64,000 nucleotides of DNA from an uncultured Carboxylicivirga sp. (GTDB taxonomy: Bacteria; Bacteroidota; Bacteroidia; Bacteroidales; Marinilabiliaceae): assembly GCF_963668385.1 (NCBI RefSeq), contig NZ_OY764327.1, positions 310,001-374,000 of the forward strand. The letters are read 5' to 3'. A program made the translations under genes and the position numbers. Shown in pieces: positions 35,444 through 44,946 of this stretch (position 1 is its first letter; each line of letters opens with the position of its first letter). Under the pieces are notes generated by a model. The model searched no databases, had not been told where the DNA came from, and saw only the letters and a program-made list of their open reading frames with translations.

Positions 35444-36274
35444 ATGAAAAAAGAGGATAATCCCGTTAATATCACCGAATCTTCATCGCATTACAATCAT
35501 CTTGAAAAAATGTCGGTTGAAGAGTTATTAACAAATATAAATAATGAAGATGCAAGCGTTCATCTGGCTGTTCAGAAGGCGCTTCCTCAAATAATTGCTC
35601 TGACTGAACAAATTGTTGAACGAATGAGGAGAGGTGGTCGAGTATTTTACTTGGGAGCCGGCACCAGCGGACGTTTGGGCGTACTGGATGCATCTGAGCT
35701 TCCTCCTACTTTTGGAGTTCCTGACAATATGGTAATTGGACTGATTGCCGGTGGAGATACCGCCTTACGTAAAGCAGTTGAAGCAGCCGAAGATGATAGA
35801 GAAATGGCCTGGAAGGAACTTTGCGAATACAAGGTTGATGAGCTGGATACGGTAATTGGCATTGCTGCCTCCGGTACCACGCCTTATGTTATTGGCGGAC
35901 TTGAAGAGGCTCGCAAATATGGTTTATTAACAGGGTGCATCACCTGCAATCCGGATAGTAAAGTTGCAGAAGCGGCTGAATTCCCAATAGAGGCCGTTGT
36001 TGGACCAGAGTTTGTGACCGGAAGTACCCGAATGAAGGCAGGAACGGCTCAAAAAATGATTTTGAATATGATGACAACAACCATTATGATTCAATTGGGG
36101 CGAGTAAAAGGAAATAAAATGGTAAACATGCAACTCACCAACAATAAACTGGTTGATAGGGGAACCAAAATGATTATTGAAGAACTAGAGATTCCATACA
36201 AAGAAGCCGAAGCACTTCTTCTGAAACATGGATCGGTTAAAAAAGCCATTGATTTCTTCAAAGAAAAGAACTGA
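35444..36274 (+). CDS. murQ: N-acetylmuramic acid 6-phosphate etherase
   Basis: A 276-residue cytoplasmic enzyme that cleaves the lactyl ether of MurNAc-6-P, giving GlcNAc-6-P and D-lactate. SIS-domain motifs are present: FYLGAGTSGRLGVLDASELPPTFG, GLIAGGDTALRKAVEAAED and VIGIAASGTTPYVIGGLEEAR. These are close to the MurQ consensus. The signature GPEFVTGSTRMKAGTAQKMILNM is also complete. Slightly shorter than E. coli MurQ (298). Cotranscribed with the kinase gene and ends at a bidirectional terminator. Confidence 0.96.
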   Translation: MKKEDNPVNITESSSHYNHLEKMSVEELLTNINNEDASVHLAVQKALPQIIALTEQIVERMRRGGRVFYLGAGTSGRLGVLDASELPPTFGVPDNMVIGLIAGGDTALRKAVEAAEDDREMAWKELCEYKVDELDTVIGIAASGTTPYVIGGLEEARKYGLLTGCITCNPDSKVAEAAEFPIEAVVGPEFVTGSTRMKAGTAQKMILNMMTTTIMIQLGRVKGNKMVNMQLTNNKLVDRGTKMIIEELEIPYKEAEALLLKHGSVKKAIDFFKEKN

Positions 36275-36285
36275 TCAGATAACAC

Positions 36286-36325
36286 AAAAAAGCATTCTCA
36301 ATGCGTTTACCAAGAATGCTTTTTA
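36286..36325. terminator. Bidirectional terminator
   Basis: AAAAAGCATTCT pairs with AGAATGCTTTTT, with A and T tracts on opposite sides. It separates murQ from the convergent transaldolase gene. Confidence 0.9.
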
Positions 36326-36356
36326 GGTTTGAAGACAAATCTACGTTATTTAATAA

Positions 36357-37022
36357 TCAAAAATCAATATCATATAAACCTTCTGCGTCTTTTTCGAACC
36401 ACTCAACACTCATATCCGTCATTGGGTGACTGCGAAGACGTTCCAGAATTTCAAAATTAATGGTAGCAGCCTGGCTACCCATCATACTCACACGATGCAC
36501 CTGATCGACTGTTTTAAAACTGGCTGCCAATACCTTTGTATCCAAACCGAAACATTCGATATTTTCTACAATATTACCAACCACCTCAATACCGTGAGAC
36601 GATATATTATCCAAACGATTAACGTATGGTGCAACCCAATCGGCTCCTGCACGGGCTGCAACCAAAGCTTGTTGCTGAGTAAAAATAGCTGTAGCTGTTA
36701 CATTAATTCCAGCCTCTTTAATCATTGGCATAGCTCGGTATCCTTCGGCAGTTACCGGAATTTTAGCAAAATAATTATCACCCAAACTATATTTTGCTTT
36801 ATAAGCTTTAGCCTCACGAAGCATATCTTCAGCTTTGTTACTGATCATCTGAACATGCAACATCTTATCGCCAACTAACTCAATTAATTCGGGTAATATT
36901 ACCGACATTGGCTTTTTTGCCTGTGCAATAATGCTCGGATTAGTTGTAACTCCTTCGATTGGAAAATAATAAAACAACTGTTTTAGCTCGTCTATATCGG
37001 CTGTATCAGCTAAGTAAATCAT
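36357..37022 (-). CDS. Transaldolase, FSA/TalC (fructose-6-phosphate aldolase) type
   Basis: A 221-residue short transaldolase. MIYLADTADIDELKQLFYYFPIEGVTTNPSI is the family opening, and the Schiff-base lysine is K87 in NYFAKIPVTAEG. TATAIFTQQQALVAARAGADWVAPYVNRLDN follows. Short FSA-type enzymes can act as fructose-6-phosphate aldolase (to dihydroxyacetone and GAP), as transaldolase, or on related phosphorylated sugars. It is the last gene of the GntR-controlled operon, next to two sugar-phosphate dehydrogenase genes, so a related ketose phosphate is probably its substrate. Confidence 0.9.
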   Translation of the reverse strand: MIYLADTADIDELKQLFYYFPIEGVTTNPSIIAQAKKPMSVILPELIELVGDKMLHVQMISNKAEDMLREAKAYKAKYSLGDNYFAKIPVTAEGYRAMPMIKEAGINVTATAIFTQQQALVAARAGADWVAPYVNRLDNISSHGIEVVGNIVENIECFGLDTKVLAASFKTVDQVHRVSMMGSQAATINFEILERLRSHPMTDMSVEWFEKDAEGLYDIDF

Positions 37023-37031
37023 GACAAAATC

Positions 37032-38309
37032 TTATTGGTTTATAGCCTCAAAGTTAGCCAATAAATACTCTTCTGCCTCAATATTCCACAATCCATTATG
37101 CTTTTCGCAAATATTTGCCAGTTCAGCAAAGAATGGACTTGTTTTTCCTTTCTCTTCAAAATCAGCAATTGGAGTCAATGGCATTTCAATATGGTTATAT
37201 ATCAACTTCTTACCTCCCGGAATATTGGGAAGATTAAGAGTTGTATCAATAACAGCATCAATTCCTCCAATGTGAGTAACCAAACCTGCAGGATCTAAAC
37301 CTTTGGTCATTACTTCCAAAGCTTCTTTCATATCATCCGTATTTCCACCTGAAGTACCAACGATATGCGTGTATGCGTAATGCACGTTATAGAAATTCAT
37401 CTGAGCTTTCAACTGTGGATTTGATGGCCCTGCAAAGAAGTTCAAACAACCATCGAATCCCAAAATATCATCAGCCTGCTCAATTACTGCCGGAACCGGA
37501 GCAAAAACAAACACATCATCATACCCCGTACCTCCTGAAAGATCTTTCAACTTGGCAACCGGATCGCCTTCGCCGGTATTCAGATATATCAACTCAATAC
37601 CATTTGCTTTAGCCGCTTCAACAGGATATATCTCAGCTGCTCTGTCCAGTCTGGTTTGATCAATATCAGTAACCACGCAAATGGAAGGCTTGCGATCTGA
37701 CCGATGAATTACATAGTTGATGGCAGCCAATCCCATAGGACCAACACCTGCCAGAATAGCCATTTTTCCACCTTCCACTATCTCCATTTTATGAACATAC
37801 GAGCCGGGTGTTGTATGATAATTAGCATGCATAGCACCAATTACACAAGAAAGTGGCTCTGCCAACGAAGCCGGATAAAAACCCGGTCCATCGTACGACA
37901 ACAGACAATCCTGTTCCAACACATCTTTAGGAATGATAACATAAGTAGCATCTCCTCCAATGTATTTGTATGAATACCCGGGAGCACTTAATACACCTAC
38001 CGGTCCATCTTCGTAATAAATAGCAGGCTGGATAGAATATTTCTGTCCAGGCTTAAACTTACTTTGCCATTTTGAACCTACTTCAATTATCTCACCAGCA
38101 AATTCGTGCCCGATAATAATAGGTTCTTCAGCCACATTATTTGGAACACGTTTGTGAGCCGTTCCCTGATTGGCTGCTTTATATGACGACATACAGATAC
38201 TATCGCAAATAACCTTTGCTAAAATCTCGTCTTCTTTAATGGCAGGCAATTCAAATTCCTCCAGGCGAAGATCTTTTTCTCCGTATAATCGTACCGCTTT
38301 TGTTTTCAT
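37032..38309 (-). CDS. Zinc-type alcohol dehydrogenase, SorE-like
   Basis: A 425-residue MDR dehydrogenase. The N-terminal GroES-like domain holds ICMSSYKAANQG (catalytic zinc position) and IIGHEFAGEIIEVG, with SLAEPLSCVIGAMHANYH further on. The Rossmann motif is LAGVGPMGLAAINYV. The structural-zinc four-cysteine loop of common ADHs is not visible. Overall it resembles L-sorbose-1-phosphate reductase (SorE), which interconverts L-sorbose-1-P and glucitol-6-P. The next gene upstream encodes a sorbitol-6-P dehydrogenase-like SDR, which supports a role in sugar-phosphate interconversion; the exact substrate is inferred. Confidence 0.8.
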   Translation of the reverse strand: MKTKAVRLYGEKDLRLEEFELPAIKEDEILAKVICDSICMSSYKAANQGTAHKRVPNNVAEEPIIIGHEFAGEIIEVGSKWQSKFKPGQKYSIQPAIYYEDGPVGVLSAPGYSYKYIGGDATYVIIPKDVLEQDCLLSYDGPGFYPASLAEPLSCVIGAMHANYHTTPGSYVHKMEIVEGGKMAILAGVGPMGLAAINYVIHRSDRKPSICVVTDIDQTRLDRAAEIYPVEAAKANGIELIYLNTGEGDPVAKLKDLSGGTGYDDVFVFAPVPAVIEQADDILGFDGCLNFFAGPSNPQLKAQMNFYNVHYAYTHIVGTSGGNTDDMKEALEVMTKGLDPAGLVTHIGGIDAVIDTTLNLPNIPGGKKLIYNHIEMPLTPIADFEEKGKTSPFFAELANICEKHNGLWNIEAEEYLLANFEAINQ

Positions 38310-38382
38310 ATTTCTAATTTGTTTGCTTTGATTTAATGAATTCCTTTTAGCTTGTTCATTCTGTGAAATTCATTATTCCTAT

Positions 38383-38426
38383 AGGAACGGTTCTCTTGGA
38401 CAAAATGCTAATAAAGAACCGTTCCT
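38383..38426. repeat. GGAACGGTTCT palindrome, copy 2
   Basis: AGGAACGGTTCT (38383-38394) pairs with AGAACCGTTCCT (38415-38426) around a 20-nt loop. It lies between the SorE-like and SDR genes of one operon. Arms match copies 1 and 3; the loop does not. Confidence 0.85.
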
Positions 38427-38446
38427 TAAGACTTAAAAAAACAACT

Positions 38447-39550
38447 TTAATTCAGCATCTCCTGACCACCAGTCACAGGAACTGCCTGACCTGTTTCGTA
38501 CTCCTGATTAATTACATATACAATTGCTTTAGCAACATCAGCAACACGACATCCTCTTCCGGCCGGAACTTGCTTCTCGTAATGCGCCTGCACATCTTCA
38601 ATGGTTTTGGCTCCAGGAACTTTTCCTGCATTCAGGTATTGAACAAACAATCCTTTTTCAGGATCGCTCCACAAAGGTCCGTCAAAAAAGTTACCCGGAC
38701 ATATTGAGTTCACTTTAATTCTATTTGGCATCAGCTCCAGTGCAAAAGACTGGGTTAAGCCAATTCCTCCGAATTTACCACCTGCATAAGCAAAGTTTCG
38801 ATTACTTCCTTTCAGACCTGATTTAGAGTTAATCTGGATGATATCCATATAATGATTCTCATCAACCTGCGACTGTAACTTCATTACTTTTGAAGCATGT
38901 TTGGCACAATAAAAATAACCGGCGTAATTCACTTTGGTCATCAGATTAAAAGTATCCGGATCCATTTCGTCCAATCCTCCTGCTCGCAAAATACCGGCAT
39001 TACTTATAATGACATCCAAACCACCCAGTTCCAGAACAGTTGTTTCAATCATACTCTTCACCGAATCAGAATCGCCCACATTAACAGGAATAAAAACAGC
39101 CTTATTCATCTGCTTACTGCTTTTCAGTTTTTCAACCAAACTTCTTCCTACTTCGTGATTTAAATCGGCCACCACAACATGTGCACCTTTTGCATACAAC
39201 TCTTCGGCAATACCACCACCAAAGCCTTGTGCACCACCGGTAACAATAACAATTCGTCCTTCAACCGGATTGTAAGGATTCGGATTATCAACTTTTTTAC
39301 CTTTAACCACTGCACCTAAACCATCAAAAACAACCGCTTTGGTGTTTGATTTAACCTGCTCTTTCAAAAGAGCAACTAAATCAGCTTTATCGTCACCAGG
39401 TAAAATGGTAATACATTCATCATCCGACAAATCATATCCCACCTTTCTTAATCCTTCAATATTATCAATATTCAGAAGTGCCTTAGCTGTAACTAAGCCT
39501 TCTTTTGAAAAGAGAATGCGTACAACGGGCACTAAATCTGTAAAATTCAT
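38447..39550 (-). CDS. SDR dehydrogenase, sorbitol-6-phosphate 2-dehydrogenase-like
   Basis: A 367-residue short-chain dehydrogenase with an extra N-terminal region of about 95 residues that I do not recognise. The SDR core starts GRIVIVTGGAQGFGGGIAEELYAKGAHVVVADLN, has the NAG motif (DVIISNAGI), serine in QINSKSGL, catalytic YAGGKFGG (Y-x3-K) and IKVNSICPGNF. The long form resembles SrlD/SorD-like sorbitol-6-P dehydrogenases of gut bacteria. It lies 3 bp from the PHP gene and is separated from the SorE-like gene by a GGAACGGTTCT palindrome. Confidence 0.82.
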   Translation of the reverse strand: MNFTDLVPVVRILFSKEGLVTAKALLNIDNIEGLRKVGYDLSDDECITILPGDDKADLVALLKEQVKSNTKAVVFDGLGAVVKGKKVDNPNPYNPVEGRIVIVTGGAQGFGGGIAEELYAKGAHVVVADLNHEVGRSLVEKLKSSKQMNKAVFIPVNVGDSDSVKSMIETTVLELGGLDVIISNAGILRAGGLDEMDPDTFNLMTKVNYAGYFYCAKHASKVMKLQSQVDENHYMDIIQINSKSGLKGSNRNFAYAGGKFGGIGLTQSFALELMPNRIKVNSICPGNFFDGPLWSDPEKGLFVQYLNAGKVPGAKTIEDVQAHYEKQVPAGRGCRVADVAKAIVYVINQEYETGQAVPVTGGQEMLN

Positions 39551-39553
39551 TTC

Positions 39554-40771
39554 TTAATTTTTATTTGTTACAAACTGAATCAGAGAATCACCTAATTTAG
39601 TAAACTCGTCTCTTTTTTCAGCTTTAAAAACTCCTTTATTATCCAATACACCCACACCCTCTTTGGCAAATAAATACTGATGAGCAGCTAAAATACAAGC
39701 ACCTTCGTAATTGATTTCCATCAAATCCTTATCAAGCTTTGTTGCTCCTTTCGCCTCTACTTCAATGGGCTGCTTTCCCGGACTGTTATGCTCCGTTCCG
39801 AATGAAACAACAAATCCTTCTTTTTTAAGATATTGAGCATACTCTTTTAAAATAGCATGATTGTTTCGGGTTGGTATAAATTCAACCGACCACACACCTA
39901 AATCCTTTAATTCGGCAGATACTTTTTTCAACTCCCGCTCAAAATCGGTGTACCCCTTTACTGCATCAGCCAAAAACGGATATGTAGGAATTCCACCTGC
40001 TTCCAGAATAATGGAACGAATCTCGGCAACACTTAAGAACCCATTCGGATCTTCAGGTACATAAGCAGGCTTACCGGCTTTCAGTAAAGCTCCCCGGATT
40101 TCATTCTCAACACCGGCTTCATCTGTCAGACTGCACGACATTCCGTTGACATCTAATAATTCGTTATAAAAAGCCAACAAACGGTTGGCATCTTTGTAAT
40201 GCTTTTCAGCTAATTGGCGAATTGCACGAGCTAAATGACGTTCGCGAACCTGCCCCATTGCCAAATCCTTTTTTATTTGATTGTAATCCAATCGGAAACC
40301 AAATTGCTTCTTTGCAAAAAGCTCGTTTACCTTTTCGGTCATTTTGCGAACATAGTCGTTGGCATTGGTTACCAAATCGTCTATCTTCTGTTTCGTATCA
40401 GTCGATAAAGTCAGTGGATAAGCTAAACTCTTTCCGCTGAAATAGGTACGACCGGGATTACCCGGATCATTCACTTTCAAACCCTCTTTTTGATAGGCTT
40501 CATTCAAACCAATGAATTCAACATTAAAAAGAGGAAATAAATTTCTTTTAAAAGCACCATCATTCCAATCAGCATAAGCATCGAAGCTAAAGAAATCGTT
40601 GACTCCAACTACTTTTACACCTTCTTCGGCCGATTGATCTAAAGCTTCGTCAACCGATTGAAATGCACTAAATGAATGTGGTGTATGTAAGTGATTATTC
40701 ACCTTAAGCGGCTTTAAATCGCCGCTTGTGATTTGTGGTGAAAAATCTTTTAAATTATCTATAAAACTCAT
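39554..40771 (-). CDS. PHP-domain phosphoesterase-like protein
   Basis: A 405-residue protein with the PHP metal-site opening KVNNHLHTPHSFSAF (His27, His29), then VKVVGVNDFFSFDAY and late VVSFGTEHNSPGK, the places where PHP proteins supply further metal ligands. PHP proteins hydrolyse phosphoesters (histidinol phosphatase, TrpH-type). The long middle helical region (about 130-240) is not part of the minimal domain. In this operon it could dephosphorylate a sugar-phosphate intermediate, but this is inference from position only. It follows a large intergenic structured repeat. Confidence 0.75.
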   Translation of the reverse strand: MSFIDNLKDFSPQITSGDLKPLKVNNHLHTPHSFSAFQSVDEALDQSAEEGVKVVGVNDFFSFDAYADWNDGAFKRNLFPLFNVEFIGLNEAYQKEGLKVNDPGNPGRTYFSGKSLAYPLTLSTDTKQKIDDLVTNANDYVRKMTEKVNELFAKKQFGFRLDYNQIKKDLAMGQVRERHLARAIRQLAEKHYKDANRLLAFYNELLDVNGMSCSLTDEAGVENEIRGALLKAGKPAYVPEDPNGFLSVAEIRSIILEAGGIPTYPFLADAVKGYTDFERELKKVSAELKDLGVWSVEFIPTRNNHAILKEYAQYLKKEGFVVSFGTEHNSPGKQPIEVEAKGATKLDKDLMEINYEGACILAAHQYLFAKEGVGVLDNKGVFKAEKRDEFTKLGDSLIQFVTNKN

Positions 40772-40832
40772 AAAACCTGGATTTAGTTTTTGCTTTTTCT
40801 TTCTTTAGCCAGAATCATGTTGAATTTACTTT

Positions 40833-41045
40833 GCTCAAGCCCCAGGGCTTTTGGCTTCGCCGATTTTCAATTCATTTCTTTTCTTGATAAAAGAAACGAA
40901 ACAAAGAAAATCAAGGCTGCATTATGGATGATCTCATTCTATTTGCTGAACTTAAGTGCGGCCGGGTGATCTTCGAACAAGTTCTCAGCTTCCCGGTCTT
41001 ACTAAAGTTCATCGTCATATTATTTATCATCCCTAATGAGGCCAT
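40833..41045 (-). repeat. Structured intergenic repeat, copy 2
   Basis: Occupies most of the 307-bp gap between the E1 and PHP genes. Stems: AAGCCC/GGGCTT (40837-40850); GATTTTC/GAAAATC (40862-40868, 40906-40912); TTTCTTTT/AAAAGAAA (40875-40896); CATTA-t-GGATGAT with ATCATCC-c-TAATG (40920-40932, 41026-41038); TGAACTT/AAGTTCA (40947-40953, 41005-41011); CCGGG/CCCGG (40962-40966, 40992-40996). No other feature was seen in the gap. Confidence 0.88.
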
Positions 41046-41078
41046 TCCGGTACAATTAAGATCAAGCATATTCTATTC

Positions 41079-43547
41079 TTAGATTCCTAATTTCGATCTG
41101 CGGATATTTTCTGCATTGGTAAAGTTGTTGCTCACAGTATGTCCTTTTAAAGGCACAATTTTCTCGTGAATAGCATCTAAAATCCATTCTTTAGTCGGGA
41201 AGAAGTAATCTTCCAACTCATATGCAGGGGTAATCCAGTTGCGCGATCCAACAACCACAGGAGGTGCATCCAACTCGTCGAATGCCAGTTCGGTTAATCG
41301 TTGAGCCATATCTTTCAGGAACGAACCACGCTCGTTTGCATCACTAGTAAGAATAATTCGACCAGTCTTTTTCAAGCTTTCGATAACCGACTCATAGTTG
41401 AAAGGCACAATCGAACGGGCATCAATCACTTCAGCTGTCATGCCATACTTCTCTTCCAATTCTTTCGCCGCTTCCAAAGCACGATAAAGAGTTGCTCCAA
41501 TACTTAAAATGGTTACATCTTTACCTTCCTTCTTAACATCAGGTTCGCCAAACGGAATTTCGTAATATTCTTCTGGCACACCACCTTCGTGGAATTGCTC
41601 ACCTATATCATAAATTCGCTGACTCTCGAAGAACACAACCGGATCGGTTCCCTGAAGGGCAGCATTCATCAATCCTTTTGCATCATATGGAGTTACTGGG
41701 AAACAAACTTTTAAGCCAGGTACATGTGCCACCAATGAAGTCCAGTCTTGCGAGTGCTGAGCACCGTATTTCGAACCTACCGACACACGAATAACAACCG
41801 GCATTTTAATTACATTACCCGACATGGCCTGCCACTTAGGTAACTGGTTGAATACCTCATCACCACAACGACCTAAGAAATCGCAATACATGATTTCAGG
41901 AATAACGCGACCACCACACATGGCATAGCCTATGGCAGTACCAATAATAGAAGCCTCTGAAATAGGCGAGTTAAATAAGCGGTTGTAAGGAAGAGCCTCT
42001 GTTAATCCACGATACACAGCAAAAGCACCACCCCAGTCACGGTTTTCTTCACCGTAAGCAACCAAAGTTGGATCTTTATAGAAACGATCAACAATGGCTT
42101 CGAACAATCCATCGCGCAATTGATATTGTTTGATTTTTGAGAAGGCCTTACCATTGTCATCAAAGGCAAAACGCTCTTTTTTGGCAATTTGTTGAACGCG
42201 TGGATTTTCTTCCATTGGATGATTCACTTCAACCGGACGATCTTCCATCTTATCAACACTACCTTCTGAGAACATCATATCACCAATGATTTCAGGATGC
42301 TTCACCAAATCCATTCGAGGCGAAACCTCTTCGTCAATAGCCAGCTTCATGGCATATTTCATCAGCTCCTTAATATCTGCACTAATTGCTTCCAACTCTT
42401 TTACCGAAACCACACCTGCTTTTTCTAATTCTGCAGCATAGCTTGCAATACAATCCTGAGCTTCCCAGGCTTCAATCTCTTCTTTACTTCTGTATGATGA
42501 AGCATCAGATGGAGAGTGACCACTGTAACGATAAGTCAGCACATCCAACAAAACAGGTCCTTTCTTATCTTTAATCAGCTCCATTTTGCGTTTGTATGCG
42601 TCAATAACCGCCAATGGATTGTAACCATCTACACGCTCAGCATGCATGTTATCACGATTGACACCTGCACCGATACGAGCTGCTACATCATAACCCATGG
42701 TTTCGCCACAAGTCTGACCACCCATACCGTACTGGTTATTCATTATATTGAAGATGATTGGCAATCCACCTTTATAAGCGCCTTCCCACAATTGTTCAAA
42801 CTGATCCATGGTAGCAAAAGATAATCCTTCCCAAACAGGACCACAAGCCATAGAAGCATCACCAATATTGGCAACCACAATACCATCTTTCTGATTTACT
42901 TTTTTAAAGAGAGCTGCACCAACTGCAATATCACCTGATCCACCCACAATGGCGTTGTTCGGATAAACTCCAAACGGAGTGAAGAAAGCATGCATCGAAC
43001 CTCCCAAACCTTTGTTAAAACCGGTTTCGCGGGCGAAGATCTCAGCCAGTGTTCCATAAACAAGGAAACGACGGGCCAATGATTTCAAATCGCCTTTATG
43101 ATTTTCTGAAACAATTTTCAAGATGGTTCCGTCGAAGAAATTCTTCATCACCTCGGTTAAGGCTTCATCATCCATTTTGTGGATAGCCGACATTCCTTTA
43201 GCAAGAATTTCACCATGCGAACGGTGCGAACCAAAGATAAAATCTTCAACTCCTAAATTATAAGCCATACCAACTGCAGCTGACTCCTGTCCGATTGACA
43301 AGTGAGCAGGCCCCGGATGATTATACTCTATTCCTTCGTATTCACCTTTAATTTTAATAAGATTCAACATGGTTTCGAACTCTCGGATCAAAGCCATATC
43401 GTGATATATATCTATAAACTGCTCTTTTGAGAAGTTCACTTTTTCTTCTTCAATTGATTTGTCATACTGATTAACAGGAATATCTTGAATTTTAACAACT
43501 CCTGCTTTTCTAACTTTTACGGGATCTATAAATTGTGACTTAGGCAT
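41079..43547 (-). CDS. 2-oxo acid dehydrogenase E1, fused alpha and beta subunits
   Basis: An 822-residue thiamine-diphosphate enzyme. The alpha half (about 1-430) has GPAHLSIGQESAAVG, FGSHRSHGEILAKG and the ThDP motif region GDASMACGP...NNQYGMGG (the usual GDG is GDA). The beta half (about 475-822) has GEENRDWGGAFAVYRGL, FNSPISEASIIGTAIGYAMCGGRVIPEI and KVCFPVTPYDAKGLM. Such fused E1s are common in Bacteroidota and act on branched-chain 2-oxo acids, pyruvate or acetoin; sequence alone does not decide which. It forms an operon with dedicated E2 and E3 genes. Confidence 0.9.
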   Translation of the reverse strand: MPKSQFIDPVKVRKAGVVKIQDIPVNQYDKSIEEEKVNFSKEQFIDIYHDMALIREFETMLNLIKIKGEYEGIEYNHPGPAHLSIGQESAAVGMAYNLGVEDFIFGSHRSHGEILAKGMSAIHKMDDEALTEVMKNFFDGTILKIVSENHKGDLKSLARRFLVYGTLAEIFARETGFNKGLGGSMHAFFTPFGVYPNNAIVGGSGDIAVGAALFKKVNQKDGIVVANIGDASMACGPVWEGLSFATMDQFEQLWEGAYKGGLPIIFNIMNNQYGMGGQTCGETMGYDVAARIGAGVNRDNMHAERVDGYNPLAVIDAYKRKMELIKDKKGPVLLDVLTYRYSGHSPSDASSYRSKEEIEAWEAQDCIASYAAELEKAGVVSVKELEAISADIKELMKYAMKLAIDEEVSPRMDLVKHPEIIGDMMFSEGSVDKMEDRPVEVNHPMEENPRVQQIAKKERFAFDDNGKAFSKIKQYQLRDGLFEAIVDRFYKDPTLVAYGEENRDWGGAFAVYRGLTEALPYNRLFNSPISEASIIGTAIGYAMCGGRVIPEIMYCDFLGRCGDEVFNQLPKWQAMSGNVIKMPVVIRVSVGSKYGAQHSQDWTSLVAHVPGLKVCFPVTPYDAKGLMNAALQGTDPVVFFESQRIYDIGEQFHEGGVPEEYYEIPFGEPDVKKEGKDVTILSIGATLYRALEAAKELEEKYGMTAEVIDARSIVPFNYESVIESLKKTGRIILTSDANERGSFLKDMAQRLTELAFDELDAPPVVVGSRNWITPAYELEDYFFPTKEWILDAIHEKIVPLKGHTVSNNFTNAENIRRSKLGI

Positions 43548-43577
43548 TTTTCTATATTTAAGAGATTATTGTTCTGA

Positions 43578-44936
43578 TTAATGAGCGAAACTAAAAACGG
43601 TTTCTTTGAATATTTCTGATACAGTAGGATGAGGGAACACCACTTGTTCCATCTCTTTCAGGGTCATTTCGGCTTCGATAGCCATGCAGGCTCCGTAGAT
43701 CATTTCACTTGATGGGTTACCCAACATGTGAACTCCGAGCACTTCACCATATTTAGCGCCAACCAAAACTTTGCATAGTCCGCTTCCACCTTCGTTTTCG
43801 GCAACAAAACGGCCTGCATAAGCCATTGGCAACTGGGCCACTTTATATTCGATGCCTTTTGCTTTAGCAGCTTCTTCTGTTAAGCCAACACCTGCAATCT
43901 CAGGATTGGTATAGACCACCCCCGGAATAGCATTGTATCGCATCTGATCGTTTCCTCCTGCCAGATTATTTACCACCACTTCGCCTTCGCGACTGGCAGT
44001 ATGAGCCAACAGTGAAAAACCTGTAACATCACCTGCGGCATACACATTTGGGATGTTGGTTCTCATCTTTTCATCTACTTTAATGCCACCACGGAAAAGT
44101 TCCACTCCAAGGTTCTCCAAACCAAAACCGGTAACCACAGGCTTACGTCCCACACTTACCAAAATCTTATCGCCTTTTATTTCAGCTGATTTACCATCTT
44201 TCTCAAATGTCACGGTTTGACCATCAACCTTTGTTACTTTTGATGATAAATAATATTCAATTCCTTTTTTAGCGTACATCTGACGAAGCATGGCGCTCAT
44301 TTCTACGTCCATACCTGTTAGGATTTCATCCAACATTTCGATGATTGTAACCTTTGTTCCCAAGCTATTAAAGAAACTGGCAAACTCCATTCCTATCACA
44401 CCACCTCCAATAATTACCAATGATTCGGGCTGTGCTTTTAAATCTAATATTTCACGATTAGTAAGAATTGCATCATTATTGGCCAACCCCGGAATAGGCG
44501 GAACAAAAGCTTCAGAACCTGTACAAATCAACAGGTTCGAAGCTTGAATTTTTCCATCTTGAATTGAAATTTCTATACCCTCGCGAGTACGTCCTTGTAT
44601 TAACGCAGATTCCTTTATCACATCTACTTTATGCTGTTTCATCTTCAAGCCAACGCCGCCAACCAGTTTTTTAACCACTTTTTGTTTGCGAGCCATCATC
44701 TTATCAAAACTGAAAGACAAATCATTGGCTTCGACTCCATATTTACTTCCTCCTTTGGCATTATCATACAGCTTAGCACTGTACAACAATGTTTTTGTAG
44801 GAATACATCCTTCATTCAGACAAACTCCGCCTAAATCTTTCTTTTCGAAGAGAACCACTTTCAAACCTTTGGCACCTGCTCGTTCAGCTGCCACATATCC
44901 TGCAGGACCTCCTCCTATAATTGCTAAATCGTACAT
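43578..44936 (-). CDS. lpdA: Dihydrolipoyl dehydrogenase (E3)
   Basis: A 452-residue FAD disulfide oxidoreductase. FAD motif IIGGGPAGYVAAERAGAKGLKVVLFE, redox centre GGVCLNEGCIPTKTLLYSA (C-x4-C), NAD motif VIIGGGVIGMEFASFFNSLG, second FAD motif VYAAGDVTG and the C-terminal catalytic HPTVSE are all complete. It reoxidises the lipoyl groups of the adjacent E2 protein. The E2 gene is 10 bp upstream and the E1 gene 30 bp downstream, so it belongs to this complex. Confidence 0.96.
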   Translation of the reverse strand: MYDLAIIGGGPAGYVAAERAGAKGLKVVLFEKKDLGGVCLNEGCIPTKTLLYSAKLYDNAKGGSKYGVEANDLSFSFDKMMARKQKVVKKLVGGVGLKMKQHKVDVIKESALIQGRTREGIEISIQDGKIQASNLLICTGSEAFVPPIPGLANNDAILTNREILDLKAQPESLVIIGGGVIGMEFASFFNSLGTKVTIIEMLDEILTGMDVEMSAMLRQMYAKKGIEYYLSSKVTKVDGQTVTFEKDGKSAEIKGDKILVSVGRKPVVTGFGLENLGVELFRGGIKVDEKMRTNIPNVYAAGDVTGFSLLAHTASREGEVVVNNLAGGNDQMRYNAIPGVVYTNPEIAGVGLTEEAAKAKGIEYKVAQLPMAYAGRFVAENEGGSGLCKVLVGAKYGEVLGVHMLGNPSSEMIYGACMAIEAEMTLKEMEQVVFPHPTVSEIFKETVFSFAH

Positions 44937-44946
44937 GTAATTATTT

